Shown piece by piece: positions 27,013 to 33,702 of a DNA stretch of 64,000 nt; the stretch's first letter is position 1, and each line of letters starts with the position of its first letter. The notes under the pieces are model-generated. The model was given only the letters and a program-made list of their open reading frames with translations. It did no database searches and was not told the origin of the DNA. Location: positions 29,506 through 93,505 of the forward strand of contig JAZTZP010000044.1 of assembly GCA_045637525.1 (NCBI GenBank), read 5' to 3'. The position numbers and the translations under genes were made by a program. The DNA is from JAZTZP01 sp045637525. GTDB taxonomy: Bacteria > Bacillota > Clostridia > UBA1381.

Positions 27013-27795
27013 ATGAGAAAAACTGCTTTAATTACCGGAGCTTGTATAAATACAGGCGTCGCAATAGTTGAAAAGTTTGCGAGTGAAGGATATAACGTGG
27101 TATTTACCGGAAGAAACGCTGAGAAAGTACACGCTGTTGAAAAACAATACAAGGAAAAATTTCCTGATATTGATTTTATCGGTTATCACATTGATTCTTT
27201 AAAAAACAGCACTACTGTGGATGAAGAATCCGTAATAAAGATGTTTGAATTTCTTGATGAGCAGGGAGTTTTTGTGGAGACTCTTGTATTAAATGCCGCT
27301 GATCAGGGGCTTGGTATTGAAGTTTTTGAAAATCCTTTAACTGATTTTATGCGTGTTATAAATACAAATATGGTATGGAATTATTGTTTGTCCGAACATG
27401 CGGCAAGACGTATGAAAGAAAACGGTGGCGGTAATATTGTTTTTGTAAATTCCAACACTGCATATCGTGCTATTCCGGACAGAATTGCATATTCTGCTTC
27501 AAAAAGCGGACAGTTAGGTATGATGCGTGCTATGGCGCTTGATTTGGGAAAATATAATATTCGTGTAAACGCTGTATTGCCGGGAATGATACGAACTGAC
27601 AGATGGGAGAAGAATCCTGATTTTTACAAAGATGTACCGTCGAGGTTTACGCCGATTGGTGACGTGGCTGTGGGTGAAGACGTTGCAGATGCTGTATGGT
27701 ATTTTGCTGCAAATGCACGAAATACTACTGGAGCCGAGCTTGTAGTTGATGGTGGAAATACAATTCAGTTATATCCAATTATAAAACAAAACTAA
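27013..27795 (+). CDS. SDR-family NAD(P)-dependent oxidoreductase
   Basis: A 260-residue classical short-chain dehydrogenase. The cofactor motif TGACINTGVAIVEKF is an unusual variant of TGxxxGxG. The catalytic residues are in NSNTAYRAIPDRIAYSASKSG (Ser/Asn, Tyr and Lys of YxxxK). The C-terminal GAELVVDGGNTIQ is typical of sugar or polyol dehydrogenases. GGAGG precedes the ATG by seven bases. The gene follows the GH16 gene by 18 bases and ends the three-gene cluster, so it probably oxidises a sugar released from the same substrate (inference). Confidence 0.85.
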   Translation: MRKTALITGACINTGVAIVEKFASEGYNVVFTGRNAEKVHAVEKQYKEKFPDIDFIGYHIDSLKNSTTVDEESVIKMFEFLDEQGVFVETLVLNAADQGLGIEVFENPLTDFMRVINTNMVWNYCLSEHAARRMKENGGGNIVFVNSNTAYRAIPDRIAYSASKSGQLGMMRAMALDLGKYNIRVNAVLPGMIRTDRWEKNPDFYKDVPSRFTPIGDVAVGEDVADAVWYFAANARNTTGAELVVDGGNTIQLYPIIKQN

Positions 27796-27809
27796 TTATA
27801 TTACAATAT

Positions 27810-27844
27810 TAATAAAAGCTTCCGGTTACGGGAGCTTTTATTAA
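27810..27844. terminator. Terminator, both-strand capable, after the SDR gene
   Basis: AATAAAAGCTTCC and GGGAGCTTTTATT form a long stem with a short GGTTAC loop. A-rich and T-rich flanks on the two sides make it work for either strand, though only plus-strand genes end here. Confidence 0.75.
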
Positions 27845-27897
27845 TATAAAATCTTCATATAATAGGCATTTATCCAAAATTCAGAGAATAATTTTTG

Positions 27898-27941
27898 TAA
27901 TTTCACGCACAATATATTAAAAAGATTGGAGTGTGAAATTA
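27898..27941 (+). promoter_or_regulatory. Nine-base inverted repeat enclosing the ldh ribosome-binding site
   Basis: TAATTTCAC (27898-27906) and GTGAAATTA (27933-27941) are perfect complements separated by 26 bases that include the TTGGAG Shine-Dalgarno site; the second arm ends on the A of the ATG. As RNA it would hide the ldh start; as DNA it could be an operator. It is not a Rex consensus (TTGTTAA/TTAACAA). Confidence 0.45.
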
Positions 27942-28882
27942 TGTTCAGAGGTAAAATTGTAATTGTAGGCGCCGGACTTGTCGGCTCTACAACCGCATAC
28001 ACTATAATGCTTGGCGGACTGTTTAACGATATAGCAGTAATTGATATCAATCGTCAGAAGGCTGAAGGTGATGCGATGGATATGAATCATGGTGTTTCTT
28101 TTGTAAAACCTGTAAATGTTATATCAGGAGATTATTCTGTATGCAGGGATGCAGATATAATTGTCATAACTGCCGGAGTAAATCAAAAACCCGGAGAAAC
28201 GCGTATTGATTTGTTAAAAAAGAATACGGCCGTTATTCGTGATATACTTGACAATATCGCACGCTATGCGCCTTCAGATGTTATTTTAATTACTGTAACA
28301 AATCCTGTTGATATTTTAACATATGTCACTTACAAGATGTCAGCATTGCCGAAGAATCAGGTTTTGGGTTCGGGAACTGTGCTTGACACATCGAGGCTTA
28401 AATATATGCTGAGCAGAAAAACGGGCGTCGATGCACGTAACTGTCATACGTATATAATAGGAGAACATGGCGACAGCGAAGTAGCTGCATGGAGTGTTAC
28501 AAACATAGCCGGAATGACTATGGATGAATACTGCAAATCCACCGGCTCATGCAATGTTGGTGAACTTGATATTATGTACAATGAAGTTCGTAATGCCGCT
28601 TATGAAATTATCAAGAAAAAAGGTGCAACTTATTATGCTATTGCATTAGCTGTTTCTAAAATTGTGAGCTGTATAGCCGGTGAAGAAAACTCTGTGTTGA
28701 CGGTATCCAGTGTTTTTGATGGGGAATATGGCATAAAAGATGTTTGTCTGAGTGTTCCGACACTTGTCAGCGGACACGGAGTAGAGAAAATCTTTGAAGT
28801 TTCTTTCTCAGAGGAAGAGTTAAGCGGTCTGCGCCATTCAGCTGATGTTATGCGTACTGCTTTAAATCAGGTATTGGATTAA
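27941..28882 (+). CDS. ldh: L-lactate dehydrogenase
   Basis: A 313-residue LDH/MDH-family enzyme. The Rossmann motif is VIVGAGLVGSTTAY; the catalytic histidine is His176 in IIGEHGDSE; ITVTNPVD is conserved. The specificity loop reads AGVNQKPGETR: Gln82 occupies the position that is Gln in lactate dehydrogenases and Arg in malate dehydrogenases, so L-lactate is favoured. It reduces pyruvate to lactate and regenerates NAD+. The Rex repressor gene lies 1 kb away, consistent with redox control. Start ATG 27941 uses TTGGAG at 27926-27931; the upstream TTG overlaps that site. Confidence 0.9.
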   Translation: MFRGKIVIVGAGLVGSTTAYTIMLGGLFNDIAVIDINRQKAEGDAMDMNHGVSFVKPVNVISGDYSVCRDADIIVITAGVNQKPGETRIDLLKKNTAVIRDILDNIARYAPSDVILITVTNPVDILTYVTYKMSALPKNQVLGSGTVLDTSRLKYMLSRKTGVDARNCHTYIIGEHGDSEVAAWSVTNIAGMTMDEYCKSTGSCNVGELDIMYNEVRNAAYEIIKKKGATYYAIALAVSKIVSCIAGEENSVLTVSSVFDGEYGIKDVCLSVPTLVSGHGVEKIFEVSFSEEELSGLRHSADVMRTALNQVLD

Positions 28883-28897
28883 AATACAGGTAATTCC

Positions 28898-28933
28898 GGG
28901 GGTGTTGCGACAGCAACAGCCCCTTTATGTTTT
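28898..28933. terminator. Convergent terminator between ldh and cwlD
   Basis: GGGGTGTTGC pairs with GCAACAGCCCC (28913-28923, one bulged G) around a GACA loop and is followed by TTTATGTTTT. It sits between the convergent ldh and cwlD stop codons and overlaps the end region of cwlD. Confidence 0.82.
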
Positions 28934-29629
28934 AAACTCAGTTATTGCTTCGGCTATTGCCCATGAAATTTTTGTTTGATATTCAGGACTACTGAGCTTT
29001 TCTTCTTCTTCAGGATTTGATATAAAGCCACATTCTATAAGTATAGCGCTTATCGGTGGATTTTTCATAAGAAACAGACTTTCATTCGCAGTTTTAACAC
29101 TATGTGTTTCCGCTCCGGTAATTTCTGAAATACGTTGCTGAAGTTCTGATGCTAACGGTTCAGCCTCGGGATGATTTTTTGAGTAAAAAACATTAAGACC
29201 GTTTGCTTTTTTATCAGAAAAAGAGTTCATATGTATACTTACAAACAAATCAGCATTGGATTTTTCAATTATAGCTTTTCTTGTATTCATATCGCTTCTT
29301 TTCTTTTCACGTATAGTGTTGTCATCGCTGTTATACAATGAGTGATCTCCCATTCTTGTCAGTATGACATTTACGTCTTTTGCTTCAAGAATTTCTTTGG
29401 TTTTTAATACAATAGCAAGATTTATATCCTTCTCCTGCGTGCCGTTTACACCGACAGCACCTCCGTCAGGTGAGCCATGCCCGGCATCTAATATAACGGT
29501 ATAATTTTTACTGTTATTAAACACCTTTATACTGCCGAATATACCGAATGTGGCAGCTATCGTAAACAATACAGCCACAGACACAACCATCATCAATTTT
29601 CCTTTTATAACAATAAACAAATAAATCAC
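28925..29629 (-). CDS. cwlD: N-acetylmuramoyl-L-alanine amidase CwlD (spore cortex)
   Basis: A 234-residue zinc amidase (Amidase_3). One N-terminal hydrophobic segment (VSVAVLFTIAATFGIFGSI) exports or anchors it. Zinc ligands: His51 in ILDAGHGSPDGGAVG, Glu66 in QEKDINL, and the His of VSIHMNSF; the C-terminal catalytic glutamate is in ILIECGFISNPEEE. CwlD removes peptide side chains so muramic-delta-lactam can form in spore cortex, needed for germination. The size and single domain match sporulation CwlD rather than vegetative amidases. It supports a spore-forming host. Confidence 0.88.
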   Translation of the reverse strand: MIYLFIVIKGKLMMVVSVAVLFTIAATFGIFGSIKVFNNSKNYTVILDAGHGSPDGGAVGVNGTQEKDINLAIVLKTKEILEAKDVNVILTRMGDHSLYNSDDNTIREKKRSDMNTRKAIIEKSNADLFVSIHMNSFSDKKANGLNVFYSKNHPEAEPLASELQQRISEITGAETHSVKTANESLFLMKNPPISAILIECGFISNPEEEEKLSSPEYQTKISWAIAEAITEFKT

Positions 29630-29787
29630 CCTGCACTTTCGATAAATATATATGCGGACTTTGCGATTTTATAACTAAAAAATGCTTATTTTAAAAATCT
29701 TTGTAACCTTGCGGGCACTTCTGAAACTGTTGTTATATGCAAATAAAACAAATTTATTGTATATCATAATTTTTTTCGGAAAAAGGC

Positions 29788-29816
29788 TGTACAAATGTTT
29801 GAAAATGTGATATAAT
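29788..29816 (+). promoter_or_regulatory. Promoter of rex
   Basis: TGTACA at 29788-29793, 17-base spacer, TATAAT at 29811-29816, 45 bases before the rex ATG. No Rex-type palindrome was found around it; a loose TTGTTA...AAAACAA pair near 29730-29751 has the wrong spacing. Confidence 0.75.
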
Positions 29817-29860
29817 GAAAGGTAAGTGTTTATGTTATACGGAAAAGGAGGAGAATTAAA

Positions 29861-30505
29861 ATGAACAACGCAGAACGAAATGTTCCGGCGGTCGTTATTC
29901 GTCGCCTTCCGAGATATTACAGATATTTGGGTGATTTATTAAAACAGGACATCCGAAGAATTTCTTCTGGTGCGTTAAGTAAGAAGATGTCTGTTACAGC
30001 ATCGCAAATACGACAGGATTTCAATTATTTCGGCGGTTTCGGTCAACAGGGCTATGGATATAATGTAGAGTACTTATATAATGAAATAGGAGACATACTC
30101 GGGTTAAATGACGGTGACACTACTATAATTGTAGGCGTTGGTAATTTAGGTACAGCACTTGCAAATCATGATACTTTTGAAAAAAGAGGATTTCGCCTTG
30201 TAGGCTTATTTGATAACAATCCGAATGTTATCGGCACAATTGTAAATAATAAAACTGTATTATCAATTGATATGTTGGAAGATTTTTTGAAAGATAACAG
30301 GGTAGATATTGCAATTCTTACTGTACCGAAGGCTGAAACTGAAAATATTTCTCAAATTCTTATTAACAACGGAGTTAAAGGGCTTTTGAATTTTGCATAC
30401 ATTGAATTAAGTGAATCGGACAACATTGCTATTGAGAATGTCCATCTTTCTGATTCATTAATGATGCTTTCATATAAAATCAAGCAGAAAGGCATAGGGG
30501 AATAG
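29861..30505 (+). CDS. rex: Redox-sensing transcriptional repressor Rex
   Basis: A 214-residue Rex protein. The N-terminal winged helix has IRRLPRYYRYLGDLL and VTASQIRQDFNYFGGFGQQGYGY, the recognition region. The C-terminal Rossmann domain has IVGVGNLGTALANH, which binds NADH/NAD+. Rex represses fermentation and NADH-reoxidation genes when NAD+ is high and releases DNA when NADH accumulates. ldh and nfnAB in this window are plausible targets, though no operator was identified near them. GGAGG precedes the ATG. Confidence 0.95.
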   Translation: MNNAERNVPAVVIRRLPRYYRYLGDLLKQDIRRISSGALSKKMSVTASQIRQDFNYFGGFGQQGYGYNVEYLYNEIGDILGLNDGDTTIIVGVGNLGTALANHDTFEKRGFRLVGLFDNNPNVIGTIVNNKTVLSIDMLEDFLKDNRVDIAILTVPKAETENISQILINNGVKGLLNFAYIELSESDNIAIENVHLSDSLMMLSYKIKQKGIGE

Positions 30506-30507
30506 TC

Positions 30508-31320
30508 ATGCAGGTTATTGCGTTTGTAGGTCCGAGCGGTACGGGAAAAAGTCATCGTGCAATGTTTGTTGCAGCTCTTAATAAAGCTGATGCAATAATT
30601 GATGACGGACTTTTAATCTCAGGTCAGAAAATATTAGCCGGAACGTCAGCAAAAAGAGAAAAAACAAAGGTTGCAAGTGTTAAGCATGCATTATTTTATG
30701 ATGATAAATCAGCAAATGAAATTATATTTGCTATCAAAAAATATAATCCGAAATGCATAATGATTCTCGGTACATCTGAAAATATGGCGACTAAAATTGC
30801 GACACGTTTAAAGCTGCCACATATAAGCAAGTTTATTCATATAGAAGACATTGCCTCTCCGGATGAAATATCTGTTGCTCAGGATATGCGGCTTAATCAG
30901 GGTAAACATGTAATACCTATTCCAACTTTTCAGATACGCGAGGATTTTTCCGGGTACTTTTTGCACCCCATGAAATTTGTTGATAAGTATTTTGGTAAAA
31001 ATTCAGACAGCATCGAAAAAACAATTGTACGTCCGACATACAGTTACCTTGGTGAATATACTATCTCGGACGTTGTAATTTCGGATATTGCAAAGCATGA
31101 AGCTAAGCAGTATTCATGCGTATATAAAGTAAATTCAGTAAATATCACAAAATTCGAGACCGGTGTGGTTATTAATGTTTCGTTGTCATATTACTTCAAA
31201 ACTCATATACCTACGGTTTCTAAAGAGATAATTAATAAAATAGGAAATTATATAGAACACTATACTTCGGTAAATGTCCTTGGTATAAATATCAATGTCA
31301 AAGAAATGATAAAAAAATAG
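30508..31320 (+). CDS. P-loop NTPase-like domain fused to an Asp23-like domain
   Basis: A 270-residue protein of unknown function. Residues 1-185 begin with a clear Walker A, FVGPSGTGKSHRAM (residues 5-18), and hold a Rossmann-like core with IDDGLLISGQKILAG and MILGTSENMA, but no obvious Walker B. From about residue 188, YTISDVVISDIAKHEA through YIEHYTSVNVLGININVKEM has the length, start and end pattern of Asp23/Gls24 domains. The ATG is two bases after the rex stop, so it is co-transcribed with rex; uvrB follows. The domain pairing suggests an NTP-controlled envelope-stress or assembly role, which is inference. Confidence 0.6.
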   Translation: MQVIAFVGPSGTGKSHRAMFVAALNKADAIIDDGLLISGQKILAGTSAKREKTKVASVKHALFYDDKSANEIIFAIKKYNPKCIMILGTSENMATKIATRLKLPHISKFIHIEDIASPDEISVAQDMRLNQGKHVIPIPTFQIREDFSGYFLHPMKFVDKYFGKNSDSIEKTIVRPTYSYLGEYTISDVVISDIAKHEAKQYSCVYKVNSVNITKFETGVVINVSLSYYFKTHIPTVSKEIINKIGNYIEHYTSVNVLGININVKEMIKK

Positions 31321-31351
31321 CATACTCTGTTTTGGAAGGGGGGTAAATAGT

Positions 31352-33310
31352 TTGGAAAGCTTATTTAAATTAGTTTCAGATTTTACGCCGATGGGCGATC
31401 AGCCGTCAGCAATACAATCTCTTTCGACAGGTGTTTTAAACGGCAAAAAAGCACAAACGCTTCTCGGAGTTACAGGTTCGGGAAAAACTTTCACAATGGC
31501 TAACATAATAGCAAATACAAATAAACCGACTCTTGTACTTGCTCATAATAAAACGCTTGCCGCTCAGTTATACAGCGAATTTAAAGAGTTTTTTCCTGAA
31601 AACGCAGTAGAATACTTTGTGAGCTATTACGACTATTACCAGCCTGAGGCATATATTCCTCAAACAGATTCTTTTATCGAAAAGGATGCATCAATAAATG
31701 ATGAGATTGATAAGCTGAGACATTCCGCTACATCTGCACTTTTTGAAAGACGTGATGTAATAATTGTAGCGAGCGTATCCTGTATATACGGTCTCGGTGA
31801 TCCTGAAGACTATAAAAAGCTTATGCTTAGTCTTCGTGTCGGAACGGAAAGAGACAGAGATGAAATATTAAAAAAATTAGTTGAAATTCAATACGAACGC
31901 AACGATATTAATTTTACAAGAAACAAATTCCGGGTGCGTGGGGATGTCCTTGAGATTTATCCGTCAAATTCCGGCGAAAATGCAATAAGAATAGAGTTTT
32001 TTGGTGATGAAATAGAAAGAATTTCAGAAATTGATGTAGTTACGGGTGAAATGATCGGGCTTAGAAATCATGTCGTAATATTCCCGGCATCACATTATGT
32101 AACGACAGCTGATAAGATGAAACATGCTATAAATTCCATTGAAGAAGAGTTAGAAGAAAGAATAAAATATTTTAAAGATAATGATATGCTCCTTGAAGCT
32201 CAGCGTATAGAACAGCGGACAAGATATGATATTGAGATGCTGAGTGAAATCGGATTTTGTCAGGGAATAGAGAACTACTCACGTCATATAAGCGGACGGG
32301 CTCCGGGAAGTGCGCCGTATACTCTTCTTGACTATTTTCCTGAAGATTATCTCATGATTATAGACGAGTCACACGTTACGGTATCGCAGGTGAGAGGGAT
32401 GTATAACGGAGACCGTTCCCGAAAGGACAATCTCGTAAGGTATGGCTTCCGATTACCTTCTGCATACGACAACAGACCTTTAAATTTTACTGAGTTTGAA
32501 GACAGGTTAAATCAGGTTATTTTTACAAGTGCGACTCCTGCGAACTACGAGCATGAGCATTCTGAAAACATAGCGGAGCAGTTAATACGTCCGACAGGAC
32601 TTCTTGACCCTGTTGTTGAAGTTCGTCCCATAAAAAATCAGATAGACGACCTGATAAACGAGATTAATATCCGTACATCAAAAGACCAGCGTGTTCTTAT
32701 AACAACTCTTACAAAGAAGATGGCGGAGGATTTAACCGATTACTTGAAAGAAACCGGAATAAAAGTAAGGTATATGCATTCCGATATCAAGACCATTGAG
32801 CGTACCGAAATTATACGTGATTTACGTATGGGCGAGTTTGATGTTTTAGTCGGTATAAACCTTTTGCGTGAAGGTCTTGACATACCGGAAGTTTCGCTCG
32901 TAGCAATATTGGATGCCGACAAAGAAGGCTTTTTGCGAAGCGAAATGTCTTTAATACAAACAATAGGCAGAGCGGCAAGAAATGCTGAAGGTATGGTAAT
33001 TTTGTATGCTGATACAATAACAGGCTCCATGAGGCGTGCCATTGATGAGACCACACGCCGAAGAAGCTTGCAGGATCAATATAATAAAGAGCATGGTATT
33101 ATACCAAAAACTATTAAAAAGAGTATAAGGGACAAGATAGAAGCAACCATACCTGCACAAGCAAAAGAGTATGAACGTGATGAGATTGACGCTATTATAG
33201 AACTACTTATGGATCAGATGGCGATTGCGGCTGAAAATCTTGAATTTGAAAAAGCGGCTGAAATACGGGATCGTATACGTTCGCTCAGAAAGGAAAACAG
33301 TGATGAATAA
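31352..33310 (+). CDS. uvrB: Excinuclease ABC subunit B
   Basis: A 652-residue UvrB. Walker A is LLGVTGSGKTFTMAN; the beta-hairpin region YYDYYQPEAYIPQTDSFIEKD is near-invariant and carries the tyrosines that clamp damaged DNA. Helicase motifs include IDESHVTVSQVRGMY and QTIGRAARNAEG. The C-terminal UVR domain (LEFEKAAEIRDRIRSLRKE) binds UvrC. It starts with TTG at 31352 behind AAGGGGGGT, an uncommon start. uvrA lies 0.4 kb downstream, so the pair is coordinated. No LexA box was found upstream. Confidence 0.96.
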   Translation: MESLFKLVSDFTPMGDQPSAIQSLSTGVLNGKKAQTLLGVTGSGKTFTMANIIANTNKPTLVLAHNKTLAAQLYSEFKEFFPENAVEYFVSYYDYYQPEAYIPQTDSFIEKDASINDEIDKLRHSATSALFERRDVIIVASVSCIYGLGDPEDYKKLMLSLRVGTERDRDEILKKLVEIQYERNDINFTRNKFRVRGDVLEIYPSNSGENAIRIEFFGDEIERISEIDVVTGEMIGLRNHVVIFPASHYVTTADKMKHAINSIEEELEERIKYFKDNDMLLEAQRIEQRTRYDIEMLSEIGFCQGIENYSRHISGRAPGSAPYTLLDYFPEDYLMIIDESHVTVSQVRGMYNGDRSRKDNLVRYGFRLPSAYDNRPLNFTEFEDRLNQVIFTSATPANYEHEHSENIAEQLIRPTGLLDPVVEVRPIKNQIDDLINEINIRTSKDQRVLITTLTKKMAEDLTDYLKETGIKVRYMHSDIKTIERTEIIRDLRMGEFDVLVGINLLREGLDIPEVSLVAILDADKEGFLRSEMSLIQTIGRAARNAEGMVILYADTITGSMRRAIDETTRRRSLQDQYNKEHGIIPKTIKKSIRDKIEATIPAQAKEYERDEIDAIIELLMDQMAIAAENLEFEKAAEIRDRIRSLRKENSDE

Positions 33311-33686
33311 AATCAGAATAGTTAATAAAGCAGTTGATATAATTTCAGATACTATATTAACTCCGGTCATATATATGGTAAACACCGGTGAGTGTTTGTG
33401 CTTTATTTGCTTTATGAGTGGCAATATGCCGTATGAACGGATATATGCCGCAGAAAAACAGCTTTCCGAGCTATATAATGAAACAACGGCAATTTTAGAT
33501 ATACGTGATTTTTCAGAATCGGAAAGAGTAGAGGTTATTCAAAATGCAGAGCTCATTTACTGTGCAGATAAAGATATTAAGGCGCTGATTGAATTTAACC
33601 TTATGAATGAATATAAATTTAAATCAGGAATGAAATCCGATTTGATTGACAGATTAGACAACTGCGATTCTGCATATATAAATTAA
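33303..33686 (+). CDS. Small protein resembling a degenerate nucleotidyltransferase
   Basis: A 127-residue protein between uvrB and uvrA. ATG 33303 overlaps the uvrB stop by eight bases, implying translational coupling; a longer frame from 33225 would lie inside uvrB and is not supported. The middle and end (YERIYAAEKQLSELYNETTAILDIRD ... VIQNAELIYCADKDIK, broken here into its two parts) recall the second half of MNT-type minimal nucleotidyltransferases, where a valine-aspartate-leucine strand and an iLYe/d motif follow the active site. The GSxxxG and DxD active-site motif is not visible, so it would be inactive. This assignment is tentative; it could be unrelated. Confidence 0.4.
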   Translation: MNKIRIVNKAVDIISDTILTPVIYMVNTGECLCFICFMSGNMPYERIYAAEKQLSELYNETTAILDIRDFSESERVEVIQNAELIYCADKDIKALIEFNLMNEYKFKSGMKSDLIDRLDNCDSAYIN

Positions 33687-33702
33687 GTATTTGGAGGTTT
33701 TT

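Noticed and set aside
29700..29860. Rex operator upstream of rex
   Set aside because: Only a loose TTGTTA/AAAACAA pair with wrong spacing; does not meet the TTGTTAA-N4-TTAACAA pattern.
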